A DNA stretch of 55,323 bases from Anaerolineaceae bacterium (GTDB taxonomy: Bacteria > Chloroflexota > Anaerolineae > Anaerolineales > Anaerolineaceae), in the NCBI GenBank assembly GCA_011620555.1, contig WOYY01000082.1, positions 1-55,323 of the forward strand, written 5' to 3'. Below, piece after piece: positions 7,628 to 15,528 of the stretch. Position 1 is the first letter of the stretch, and each line of letters begins with the position of its first letter. A program made the translations under genes and the position numbers. Below the pieces are notes generated by a model, which saw only the letters and a program-made list of their open reading frames with translations, ran no database searches and was not told the DNA's origin.

Positions 7628-9708
7628 TGGCCATCTCCCGGAGCGGTGGGCAAGGTGAACCAAAAGAGGGCGCCGCCGACTTCGGCGTTCCGATAGCCGA
7701 CCTGGCCGGATTGGGCTTCAATGACCGCCTTGACCACCGAAAGCCCCAGCCCCAGCCCTAGTTGGGGGGCGTCCGAAGCGGATTTTGGGGTCATGAAACG
7801 GTTGAAGATCTGAGATTGCAGGTTTTCGGGGATTCCGGTGCCCTCATCCTGAACTTCCACCAGGACGGCTTTTTCCACCAGGAGGGTCCGGATGGTGATC
7901 CGGCTGCCTTCGGGGCTATGCTTGATGGCATTGGAGAGCAGGTTGATCAGGACCTGAACGGTCCGGCGGCGGTCTGCCCTGACGATGACATCCTTTTTTG
8001 GCTCCGGCCGGAGGATGGAAACCTGGTGCTGCTGTGCGATGGGTTCCATGGTGAGGATGGCGTCATTCACGATCTGGCGGAAGGGGACTGGTTGCGAGTT
8101 GACCTTGAAACGGCCGCCTTCGATGCTGGCCGCTTCGATCAGGTTGTCGATCAGGGATTGCAGGTTGACAATGCCGATGTTGATCGTGTGCAGCAGGCTT
8201 TCAATCTCCGGCAGGGAGAGGTCCGGCAGCTGGTCCATCAGGAGTTCAACGGAAGCGGAAAGGGCCGCCAGTGGGGTGCGGAATTCGTGGGTGATGTTGG
8301 CCATGAATTCGCCGATCAGATGGTGGATGCGCTCCTCATTCGAGACATCCCGGATCACCAAAGCGGTCGTGGCATTGCCGGCATCCGGGGGAATGAACTC
8401 GGAGCGGGAAACCGCCAGCAGCATCTTGGTACCGTTGATGATGACTGGAATTCGCCGGACCTGTTCAATTTGCGGGATCTGCTGGCTGAAGGGATCTTCG
8501 CCGGGCGGGGTGGTGATGATCTCGTCAATGGGGAGGCCGATCATTTCCGCGGAGGTTTTGCCGGTCAGCCGGGAGCTTGAACTGCTGGCGAAGGTCACAC
8601 AATGCCGATTATCGAGCGTAAGCAGACCTTCAACAATTGAATTTAACAGGCCTTCGATCCAGATTTTCTCTTTTTGAAGCCGGTCCAGGGAATGCTTGAG
8701 GCTGACCCTGGCGTCTTCCAGGGCGTTGGCTAGCTGGTCAATTTCCCATAAGCTGGAGACGGTGTTCAGTTGAGAGGTCAAATCGCCTTCCCTCAAGCGA
8801 GCGGCTGACTGGGCCAGCTGGTTTAGTGGCCTGCTGAACCGCCGGGAGATCAGGACCGACAGCCCCGCGGCCAGGAGGCCGATGAACAGGAGGGCGATCA
8901 GGATGATCCTGCGCAATTGGCGGTTAGCCTGGAGAAAGGGGGATAGCCAGAGGAATTCCAGCCATTCGATTCGGGGATTTTCCAACCCGGACAGGGGTCT
9001 GACCATGACTGTTTGAGGCTCTGAGCTTTCAGAGGCGAAGGTCAGGATGTCATAGGCGGAAATCGCTTCTGGGTGGAGGGCGCAGAGGTCCGCTGTTTGG
9101 GCGTTGAGATTGCTGACAATGAGGTCTTCATCCCAAAACAGGGTGTATTTCAACCCGCTTTGGACGGTGAATTCATCCAGAATAGTGCTCAGCCGTTGCC
9201 CAACGACGACCTCGCCGCCACTGGTCAGCGCTTCTCTGGTGATGAGCCAGGCCGTATCATCCCTGACGAAGATTTTTTCGCCAGCCGGGCCTTCGCATAG
9301 CCCTTCGAGCGTCTCGCCTTCTGTGGAGGCGATCTGGGAGCCGCCCTCGCAGATCACGATCACGTCAAAACCGGAAGGTGACTGGATCCCTTCGAGATAG
9401 GTTCGGAGGGCGTCCGAATCCGCATCCGTTTCGAGCAGGGCATTCAGGGTGGGATGCTGGACGAGGAGAGCCGCCAGGTTCTGCAGTTGATTGATTTTGC
9501 TGTCGTAAAGGGCCTGCGTGGTCTGGTCCGCCTGGTCCAAAAGGGCGCGGAGTTGGCGATTTGTTTGGTGATCCAGGACGAGGGTTGCAGGAATGCCCAG
9601 CGTCAGGATCGCTCCCAGGGTGAAGGCCAGGAAGATGACCAAAAGCTGCACCGTAAATCGCTTGGGCGACAGTTGCTGGCGAAGTTTACGGAAATTCATG
9701 TTTGTCAA
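7624..9708 (-). CDS. Membrane sensor histidine kinase (HAMP-PAS-HisKA-HATPase)
   Basis: Sensor kinase of 694 aa paired with the downstream regulator. Transmembrane segments lie at about 20-46 and 266-287 and flank an extracytoplasmic sensor domain of some 220 residues. A HAMP linker (about 288-340), a PAS domain (about 350-455) and the kinase core follow: H-box NITHEFRTPLAAL with phospho-acceptor His474, N-box Asn593, G1 DEGTGIP (621-627) and G2 GLGLGLSVVK. The order is that of PhoR/ResE/WalK-type kinases. Its end overlaps the regulator start by 4 nt. A good promoter (TTGTCA-17-TATAGT, 9753-9781) precedes it. The sensor domain is not one I recognise, so the stimulus is unknown; phosphate limitation is inferred only from the pstS-like boxes. 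Confidence 0.93.
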   Translation of the reverse strand: MTNMNFRKLRQQLSPKRFTVQLLVIFLAFTLGAILTLGIPATLVLDHQTNRQLRALLDQADQTTQALYDSKINQLQNLAALLVQHPTLNALLETDADSDALRTYLEGIQSPSGFDVIVICEGGSQIASTEGETLEGLCEGPAGEKIFVRDDTAWLITREALTSGGEVVVGQRLSTILDEFTVQSGLKYTLFWDEDLIVSNLNAQTADLCALHPEAISAYDILTFASESSEPQTVMVRPLSGLENPRIEWLEFLWLSPFLQANRQLRRIILIALLFIGLLAAGLSVLISRRFSRPLNQLAQSAARLREGDLTSQLNTVSSLWEIDQLANALEDARVSLKHSLDRLQKEKIWIEGLLNSIVEGLLTLDNRHCVTFASSSSSRLTGKTSAEMIGLPIDEIITTPPGEDPFSQQIPQIEQVRRIPVIINGTKMLLAVSRSEFIPPDAGNATTALVIRDVSNEERIHHLIGEFMANITHEFRTPLAALSASVELLMDQLPDLSLPEIESLLHTINIGIVNLQSLIDNLIEAASIEGGRFKVNSQPVPFRQIVNDAILTMEPIAQQHQVSILRPEPKKDVIVRADRRRTVQVLINLLSNAIKHSPEGSRITIRTLLVEKAVLVEVQDEGTGIPENLQSQIFNRFMTPKSASDAPQLGLGLGLSVVKAVIEAQSGQVGYRNAEVGGALFWFTLPTAPGDGQ

Positions 9709-9752
9709 AGCCCTTTCATCAGGCAGCAGAGCACTGCGTTCAATCCTCCTAA

Positions 9753-9781
9753 ACTATAGCATTGATGCCCGGCATTGACAA
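9753..9781 (-). promoter_or_regulatory. Sigma-70-type promoter of the two-component operon
   Basis: Minus strand TTGTCA (9781-9776), 17-bp spacer, TATAGT (9758-9753), each one base from consensus, 45 nt upstream of the kinase start. No TCACA repeats are seen here, so direct autoregulation is not evident. Confidence 0.65.
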
Positions 9782-9836
9782 TGTAGGTAGGGGCTGTCCT
9801 TCTTACAAATTATTTGTATAATGATGATTTTTGATA

Positions 9837-9865
9837 TTGGCCTGGGCCTAATCATGTTCTATAAT
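9837..9865 (+). promoter_or_regulatory. degV: Sigma-70-type promoter of degV
   Basis: TTGGCC (9837-9842), 17-bp spacer, perfect TATAAT (9860-9865), 30 nt upstream of the degV ATG. It is divergent from the kinase promoter in the same intergenic region. Confidence 0.7.
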
Positions 9866-9895
9866 GTTAGTGTTGATTTAATTTGAGGAGAAAGT

Positions 9896-10744
9896 ATGAT
9901 TGCCGTTATTACTGACAGTACCTGTGACATTCCTGATGCGTTAATCGAAAAATATGGGATTATTGTGGTCCCCCAATATATCATCTGGGAAGGTGAGCAA
10001 TTTCGTGACCGCGTGGACATGCAGCCGATCGAGTTCTACGTCCGGCTGGGAACGGATCCGCACCGGCCGACAACCTCCCAGGCAGGGAGTGATGATTTCA
10101 TGGTTGCGATCGAAAAGGCCATCGAACAGGGCGCGACCGAAGCAATGATCCTCACTATATCCAGCGCCATGTCTGGAACCTATAATATGGCGAAACAGGC
10201 CGCTGAAAAAGCGCCAATCCCGGTCAGGGTGATCGATTCAAAAGGCCCGACCATGTCCTTGGGCTGGCAGGTTTTGGTTGCTGCCCGGGCAAGGGACGAA
10301 GGAGCGACCCTTGATGAAATGATCGCGAAGGTCGCCAGGGTTCGCTCTGGGTTGGTCCAACTCGTTGCGATGGAGACCCTCGAATATCTGCAATATGGCG
10401 GTCGGATTGGCGATGCGGTCAAGTGGGTGGGGAATATTCTCAAGGTGAAGCCTCTGGTCTCGATCGATCACGAATCGGGTCGGGTGCAGCCCATTGGCCT
10501 GGCCAGGACGCAGCACAGCCTCAAGGATATGTTGTACAAAAAATTCTTTGACCAGCTTGGCGAGGGCAAGAAATTGCACATTGCCGTTTTACATGGGAAT
10601 GCCCTTGATGAAGCGCAAAAACTGGTCGAGCGGATCAAGGAAGAATTCAAACCCGTTGAATTGCTGGTCAATATCACCGGCCCGGTTTTAGGGATCAATA
10701 CCGGCCCCGGCGCTCTGGCTTTGTGTGGCTACGCTGAGGAGTGA
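9896..10744 (+). CDS. degV: DegV family fatty-acid-binding protein
   Basis: DegV/FakB-type protein (282 aa, the typical length). Family members bind one fatty acid and, where a FakA kinase exists, present it for phosphorylation at the start of phospholipid synthesis. The conserved N-terminus ITDSTCDIP, the TTSQAG segment near residue 62 that binds the carboxylate, and the C-terminal TGPVLGINTGPGALAL are all visible. GAGGAG lies 5 nt before the ATG. It is monocistronic, with its own promoter and a strong bidirectional terminator. No fakA is in the window, so the partner kinase is elsewhere or absent. Confidence 0.93.
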   Translation: MIAVITDSTCDIPDALIEKYGIIVVPQYIIWEGEQFRDRVDMQPIEFYVRLGTDPHRPTTSQAGSDDFMVAIEKAIEQGATEAMILTISSAMSGTYNMAKQAAEKAPIPVRVIDSKGPTMSLGWQVLVAARARDEGATLDEMIAKVARVRSGLVQLVAMETLEYLQYGGRIGDAVKWVGNILKVKPLVSIDHESGRVQPIGLARTQHSLKDMLYKKFFDQLGEGKKLHIAVLHGNALDEAQKLVERIKEEFKPVELLVNITGPVLGINTGPGALALCGYAEE

Positions 10745-10786
10745 TCTCTAGTTCGAGCCTGAAATCTAAACACCCCATTTAGACCC

Positions 10787-10824
10787 AAAACTGCCAGTCT
10801 GCGCGCAGACTGGCAGTTTTTTTT
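10787..10824. terminator. Bidirectional rho-independent terminator
   Basis: A perfect 28-nt palindrome (10790-10817, ACTGCCAGTCTGCG and its complement) is flanked by AAAA on the left and an eight-T run on the right. It serves degV on the plus strand and the convergent gene ending at 10882 on the minus strand. Confidence 0.9.
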
Positions 10825-10881
10825 ACCTTTTACCGATCAGAGAACCTGGCAACCCGGAGGTTCCTCCCGGTTGATCTCCCT

Positions 10882-12096
10882 CTACCCTTCATTAACAGTT
10901 TCTTTGTTTTCTCTGATCAGCAGGTAACGATTCTCAGGGCTTGTTTTCACGACGGTCCAACCGGGGAAGGCTGAGGGGTCGTCAATCAGGTCTTCGAGGC
11001 TGGACCGGATTTTAATCACCAGGTGGTTCTCCTGTAAGAAGAGGAAATTGATCCCCTTTATGTGGTCGATAGCTTTGAAAGCTTCATCAATGTGGGCCAG
11101 ATCATCCATATTGTCAAATCCTTCAATCCAGACGACCCATTGATCGTCATCCAGATTGATGCTTTCAAGAATATTGACATGCTGCTGTTGATCCTGTTCA
11201 GCTTCAGGTTCTTCAACCGGCGGGACTTCCAGAATAGGACTATCGGCATTTTCCGAACTCAAATTGTGGTAGACCTCGATTGTCTGTTCAGAACCCAAAG
11301 TTGCCTGGAGGGCAGCCTTGGCCTGGAGGAGGATTTCGTCTTCCGTGATGGCATCTTCCGGGAAGCTGGATAGGCCGGCGACAACCCGTGCGCCGACCTG
11401 CCGGTTGAGTTTTTGCACCAGGCGCTGGGTGAGCACCAGGGCGCCCTCATACCCCGTCTCGGGCAGGATCAATCCCAGCTGGTCGCTGATGAAGGCGATG
11501 TCGAGATTGGTCCGAATGCCAGCCAGCAGGACTTCGGCGGCTAATTTATTGTTCTCCCGGATGTCCTCATCGGAAAGCTGATCCCTTTCCCGATAATCAA
11601 AAAGGACCAAAGTGACGTCATTGTGGTAGCGGCGCCCCCGCAGGATTTCCGTGATCAAGGTTTGCTTGGCGTATTTCCAACGCATCAGGTTGGTTGCCTG
11701 GTCGTAGATTGCCAGGGAGTCTGCCACCTGCTGGAGACCGGCATATTTCTGATCAATCCGGCGGACAACATGCGCATAGATATTGCAAATGATGGCCGTG
11801 ATCAGAAAAACGGCCGTCGCCACGACGGATGAAACGATGAGGTCGGTTTGGCTGTCCAGCAAGCCGTAGGCAGATCCAGCAAAGACGCCCGTTGCAACGA
11901 TCAGGCTGACCCAGGAGGCAAAGGGGAAGAGGTCTGTCAATGAGAACACGGTGATGAACAGGTTCAGAGCCATCCCTAATATGCTCAGTCTCGGCGCGTA
12001 ATTGATCAATACGTACGCACCAACCATGTTCCAAAGGACAAGGAGGATGACGTGGAGAAAGAGTTTTCGGGTTTGGAGTTCAGTTTGAGTTTTCAT
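10882..12096 (-). CDS. Membrane protein with degenerate GGDEF domain
   Basis: A 404-aa protein with about four transmembrane segments (15-35, 38-60, 62-80, 88-112), then a domain built like a diguanylate cyclase (about 128-285) and an acidic linker leading to a further C-terminal region (about 310-400) I do not recognise. The GGDEF signature is missing: the equivalent hairpin reads FISDQLGLILPET, so no c-di-GMP synthesis is expected. The preceding LVLFDYRERDQL lacks the usual DID metal ligands. The start is well supported by GAGGAAAAA before the ATG. It lies convergent to degV and upstream of a cluster of HD-GYP and GGDEF proteins, which suggests a non-catalytic receptor or scaffold for c-di-GMP signalling (inference). 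Confidence 0.75.
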   Translation of the reverse strand: MKTQTELQTRKLFLHVILLVLWNMVGAYVLINYAPRLSILGMALNLFITVFSLTDLFPFASWVSLIVATGVFAGSAYGLLDSQTDLIVSSVVATAVFLITAIICNIYAHVVRRIDQKYAGLQQVADSLAIYDQATNLMRWKYAKQTLITEILRGRRYHNDVTLVLFDYRERDQLSDEDIRENNKLAAEVLLAGIRTNLDIAFISDQLGLILPETGYEGALVLTQRLVQKLNRQVGARVVAGLSSFPEDAITEDEILLQAKAALQATLGSEQTIEVYHNLSSENADSPILEVPPVEEPEAEQDQQQHVNILESINLDDDQWVVWIEGFDNMDDLAHIDEAFKAIDHIKGINFLFLQENHLVIKIRSSLEDLIDDPSAFPGWTVVKTSPENRYLLIRENKETVNEG

Positions 12097-12751
12097 TTTT
12101 TCCTCGAATCACATCACCGCGGACTGTGAGGGATTCAAATATCCAGGATGACAATTCTATCCTATCAGTCATAGCAGAGCCTTGGAAACGGGTTGTTGAA
12201 GAGCTGATCCCACCGCTGGTTTCCGGATGGTTTCCTTAATTGGAAGGGGCGCCTATCCGTCAATTTATAAAAAATGGATCTAAATTGCTAAATAATATCA
12301 TTTAGGTGTCAATTTTATAACGCAGAAAACCGCTTTACTGTTCTATTATATGAACATGAGGTCTCAGATTATGCTCAAATATTAATATTTAACCTAAAAA
12401 AAGATGAATCTAAGATTAGAGTTTCTGAACCAATTTTATTTTTGCCTTCTTTATCCATCTATATGAAAGATTAAGGAAAGGAGTGTGGCAAAATTAATTA
12501 TGCCTGAGCCTGCCCTGCGCGAAAATGGTTGATGACAAAATCATCTTCAGGTTAAACATTTGTTTCACAACGGAGGATGCATCAAAAGAACAAGTATTTC
12601 TGGGACTGAATCTTGCAGACATTTTGTTGGGGAGTTAATCCCCGCGCTGCAACTGTCTGCTGCTAACCCCGGACAGTGACGTCCTAAGACGGCTTTGCTG
12701 GCCAAAATAAATTAAGATTTTAAAATTGAATAAATGAGAACGAATTAATTT
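12097..12751. other. Gene-poor 650-bp region with AT-rich block and hairpins
   Basis: No complete gene is visible. Positions 12241-12480 are clearly AT-richer than the neighbours and hold one 59-codon open stretch without a start. Positions 12629-12700 hold three consecutive short hairpins: GGGG/CCCC (12629-12643), CTGTC/GACAG (12653-12676) and CGTC/GACG with loop CTAA (12680-12691). I could not match these to a known riboswitch, including the two c-di-GMP classes. Confidence 0.5.
12292..12474 (+). pseudogene. Possible gene remnant, no start codon
   Basis: An open frame between two stops encodes about 60 residues with a protein-like composition (for example NRFTVLLYEHEVSDYAQ and EPILFLPSLSIYMKD). 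It has no ATG, GTG or TTG near its beginning and no ribosome site. It may be the decayed C-terminal end of a lost gene, or chance in AT-rich DNA. I do not recognise a family. Confidence 0.2.
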
Positions 12752-12767
12752 TGGCATAAAACTTGCT
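12752..12767 (+). promoter_or_regulatory. Sigma-54-like (-24/-12) promoter
   Basis: TGGCAT-AAAAC-TTGCT has the invariant GG (12753-12754) and GC (12765-12766) exactly 10 bp apart and agrees with the TGGCAC-N5-TTGC consensus at all but one position. It lies 76 nt upstream of the HD-GYP/BTAD gene. Whether this organism has RpoN cannot be seen from the window. Confidence 0.4.
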
Positions 12768-12843
12768 TTAAGAAGAGAGGTGTTTGTTGATAAGGTGCAA
12801 ACACATTAGTGGTATACCCAAAACAAGGCGCTGAGGAAAGACT

Positions 12844-14562
12844 ATGGCAACGACTTCGTTAAAAGAAAAATTGGAGAAGCTCAACAAATTTTGGGTGGAA
12901 CTAGAAACCAGCCAGGATTTTATGCAATCCAGTGATAAAGTCCTGCGTAAGATCCTCCGCTTTCTCCCCGAAAGTTTATCCTGCCCGGAAATCACCTCGA
13001 CCCGGATCATTTATAAAGATAAAACTTTTTCTCAGGGCAAGAGCAAAGACACCACCCGTGAACTCGTCGCGCCCATCCAGTTCCTCCAGAAAAAAGTTGG
13101 TCAAGTTGAATTTCACTATTCTGAAAATGGAATCAAGTGCAACCGTTCCAGCCTGGAGGACGATGAGGTTATCCTGAACTTGGTTTCCGAGCGGATAGGG
13201 ACCCTCTCGGCGATCGAAGAAAAAGATATTGAAATTGAGAAATTGAAGGAAGAAGCGCTGAATGCCTATGACAGGACGATTGAGGCCTGGGCAGCTGCGT
13301 TTGAAACTCAGCACAAGGAGGCCAGCGGCCATCTTGAACGGGTTGTCAACCTGGCCTTGGAGCTGGCAAAGGATATGGGCTTTCCGGAAGAGGAACTCGT
13401 TCATATCCGCCGCGGCGCACTCTTGCACGATATTGGCAAGATCAGCATTCCGGATGAGATCATTTCCAAGCCGGGCAAGCTGACGGAAGAAGAGTTTGAT
13501 GTTGTCCGGCGGCACCCACTTTTTGCGAAAAAATGGCTTTCTCAGATTGAACTTTTGAAACCAGCCCTGCAAATTCCCTATTACCACCATGAGAAATGGG
13601 ATGGCAGCGGTTATCCCCTCGGCCTGAAAGGGAAGGATATTCCGTTGGCTGCCAGGATGTTCTCGGTTGTGGATGTTTGGGATGCGTTGACCTCAGATCG
13701 ACCTTACCGACGGGCTTTGAACAAAGAGGAGGCTTTAAACCTGATCATTTCCCAATCCGGTTCACACTTTGACCCGAAAGTGGTTGAACACTTCATCAAA
13801 GTCTTGTCGAATGAAAATCTGATCAACACGCCTCATCAGCTGAGGATCCAGGCCTTTGGTCAGGAAAAAGTCTGGCAGCAGAACATCCTGATCACCACCA
13901 GCGACTGGCAGGTGCATGCCGCTAAGGAAATGTTCTTTGTCTTCCTGGCGCATCCTGACGGCCTGACCAAGGAGCAGGTTGGCCTCTATATGTGGCCGGA
14001 TGCCTCAACTGAGGAGCTGGATATCAAATTCAAGAACACGCTCTACCGTTTGCGGAGCGCCGTGGGCAAACAAGTGATCCTGCTTTCAGAAGGGATCTAT
14101 CGCTTCAACCCAATGTTGGAATATACCTTTGATGTTGAGATCTTCCTGACGGCCATCCAACGGGCAAATGAAACGGAGGATCCCCGGCAGAAGATCAAAC
14201 ATCTTTCTCATGCCATTCAGCAGTATGGCGGCGATTATTTGCCGGAGGTTGATGATTACTGGGCTATTCCGGATCGGGAGAAATACCGCCAGATGTACAT
14301 TGACGCCCTTTATGCCGTGGCAGAACTGTATTTCGAAAAAGAAGTTTATAAATCAGCCCTCAAATATTGCCATCAGGCCCTCGAAGAGGACCCGGTCAAT
14401 GAAGAAGTCCACCGTTTAGCGATGAAAATCCATGCTGTGACGGGCAATAAGGCTGAGATCATCCGGCAATATGAAACCTGCCGGCAGGAACTGGAAGAAA
14501 AGTTTGAGGTTGAGCCTTCGGAACAAACTCAGCTCCTCTATGACACATTGATCAATGCCTGA
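12844..14562 (+). CDS. HD-GYP phosphodiesterase fused to SARP/BTAD-type module
   Basis: A 572-aa protein with an unusual order. Residues 1-125 resemble a GAF-like sensor; 126-150 form a charged helix. Residues 155-320 are a full HD-GYP domain: His195-Asp196 (LLHDIGK), HHEKWDGSGYP (248-258) and DVWDALTSDRPYR (277-289), the residues needed for c-di-GMP hydrolysis. From about 340 to 425 there is a winged-helix-like segment (KEQVGLYMWPDAS, LDIKFKNTLYRLR), and 426-572 matches the bacterial transcriptional activator (BTAD) helical repeat module of SARP regulators (FLTAI, YGGDYLPEVDDYWA, EVEPSEQTQLLYD). GAGGAAAG precedes the ATG. A sigma-54-like site lies upstream. I infer a regulator that couples c-di-GMP breakdown to DNA binding or protein partners; which of the two is unclear. 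Confidence 0.88.
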   Translation: MATTSLKEKLEKLNKFWVELETSQDFMQSSDKVLRKILRFLPESLSCPEITSTRIIYKDKTFSQGKSKDTTRELVAPIQFLQKKVGQVEFHYSENGIKCNRSSLEDDEVILNLVSERIGTLSAIEEKDIEIEKLKEEALNAYDRTIEAWAAAFETQHKEASGHLERVVNLALELAKDMGFPEEELVHIRRGALLHDIGKISIPDEIISKPGKLTEEEFDVVRRHPLFAKKWLSQIELLKPALQIPYYHHEKWDGSGYPLGLKGKDIPLAARMFSVVDVWDALTSDRPYRRALNKEEALNLIISQSGSHFDPKVVEHFIKVLSNENLINTPHQLRIQAFGQEKVWQQNILITTSDWQVHAAKEMFFVFLAHPDGLTKEQVGLYMWPDASTEELDIKFKNTLYRLRSAVGKQVILLSEGIYRFNPMLEYTFDVEIFLTAIQRANETEDPRQKIKHLSHAIQQYGGDYLPEVDDYWAIPDREKYRQMYIDALYAVAELYFEKEVYKSALKYCHQALEEDPVNEEVHRLAMKIHAVTGNKAEIIRQYETCRQELEEKFEVEPSEQTQLLYDTLINA

Positions 14563-14644
14563 CAGATTAGGGGCGCAGTCTGGAAAAAGACAAGCCGTTG
14601 GAAAAATGCTTCCGGCCGTCCGTCCGCCCATCGTGAGAGGCTGG

Positions 14645-14666
14645 AATTTGAGACTTAGCTCAAATT
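14645..14666. repeat. Inverted repeat upstream of the second HD-GYP gene
   Basis: AATTTGAG and CTCAAATT form a perfect 8-bp dyad with a 6-nt spacer. No T-run follows, so it could be an operator for the gene at 14751, or a weak terminator of the gene before. A possible promoter TTGGAG-17-TATGAC follows at about 14685-14713. Confidence 0.3.
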
Positions 14667-14750
14667 AATGTTCTGGAAGACCTTATTGGAGCCTGCCCAG
14701 TAGGATACTATGACTGTGTTGAACGTTATTAATGCAATATTATTGGCGAA

Positions 14751-15482
14751 TTGATATTTATTGATATGAATTTACAACAAAGAACGGATCAGATGACCAT
14801 AGACTACATTGAACCTAATCTTGGGAGAGATAAGTCTGATCGTTTAAAACTTATTTCTGAATATAAAAAGATTAAAAGTGATCTGCCGCTGATCAGCGGC
14901 TTGAATGCTGATCTTTGGTTGCGCGCTCTGGACCTTTATGACAAAAAGATCACAGAGCATACGCTGAGGGTGACCTCGCTCTCCCTGAGGCTGGCAACAA
15001 CCCTCGGCCTCTCCAAGCAGGAGATGGTCAATATCCAGCTGGGCACACTGCTCCATGATATTGGGAAACTGGGTATTCCCCAGTCGATCATGCATAAACC
15101 GGAGCATCTGACGCCTTACGAATTCCAGGTCATCCAGGAACATCCCCTATACGCATTGGAATGGCTGGTGAAGCATCCGGAATTTCGACTCGCAATGGTC
15201 ATTCCTCTGTACCACCATGAATGGTGGGATGGGTCAGGATATCCTTATGGCCTTGCTGGAAAAGCGATTCCTCTGCCGGCCAGGATCGTCGCCATTGCGG
15301 ATGTCTGGGATGCCCTGACTTCAGATCGGTCATACCGCAAAGCGATGCAGGAGGACCGGGCACTCTCGATTATCGCCTCCGAAACGGGGACGCATTTTGA
15401 CCCTGAGATTGTCAAGGTCTTTCTGGAATCTGGTCTTTTCGAAACCCATTACGTGCTTGCATTCATCTCAGACTATGTTTAA
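14751..15482 (+). CDS. HD-GYP domain phosphodiesterase
   Basis: A compact 243-aa HD-GYP protein, predicted to hydrolyse c-di-GMP in the cytoplasm. The metal and GYP motifs are complete: LLHDIGKLGIP, HHEWWDGSGYP and DVWDALTSDRSYR. It is close to the HD-GYP part of the preceding gene, without the GAF-like or BTAD regions, so the pair probably arose by duplication. The start is uncertain: the longest frame begins with TTG 14751; ATG 14766 and ATG 14793 are alternatives, none with a clear ribosome site. It is followed by a hairpin terminator. It has no receiver or sensor domain of its own, so activity may depend on partners. Confidence 0.88.
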   Translation: MIFIDMNLQQRTDQMTIDYIEPNLGRDKSDRLKLISEYKKIKSDLPLISGLNADLWLRALDLYDKKITEHTLRVTSLSLRLATTLGLSKQEMVNIQLGTLLHDIGKLGIPQSIMHKPEHLTPYEFQVIQEHPLYALEWLVKHPEFRLAMVIPLYHHEWWDGSGYPYGLAGKAIPLPARIVAIADVWDALTSDRSYRKAMQEDRALSIIASETGTHFDPEIVKVFLESGLFETHYVLAFISDYV

Positions 15483-15487
15483 AATAT

Positions 15488-15524
15488 AAAAGATCCAACT
15501 CGGGTCTTTTATGATGATTTTTTA
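15488..15524. terminator. Rho-independent terminator between convergent genes
   Basis: AAAAGATCC (15488-15496) pairs with GGGTCTTTT (15502-15510) across loop AACTC, followed by ATGATGATTTTTTATT. It serves the HD-GYP gene and probably also the convergent cyclase gene ending at 15529. Confidence 0.75.
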
Positions 15525-15528
15525 TTGA

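Noticed and set aside
12610-12843. c-di-GMP riboswitch before the HD-GYP gene
   Set aside because: The location was tempting, but the conserved CACGCACAGGGCAAACC-type core of class I and the class II core are both absent.
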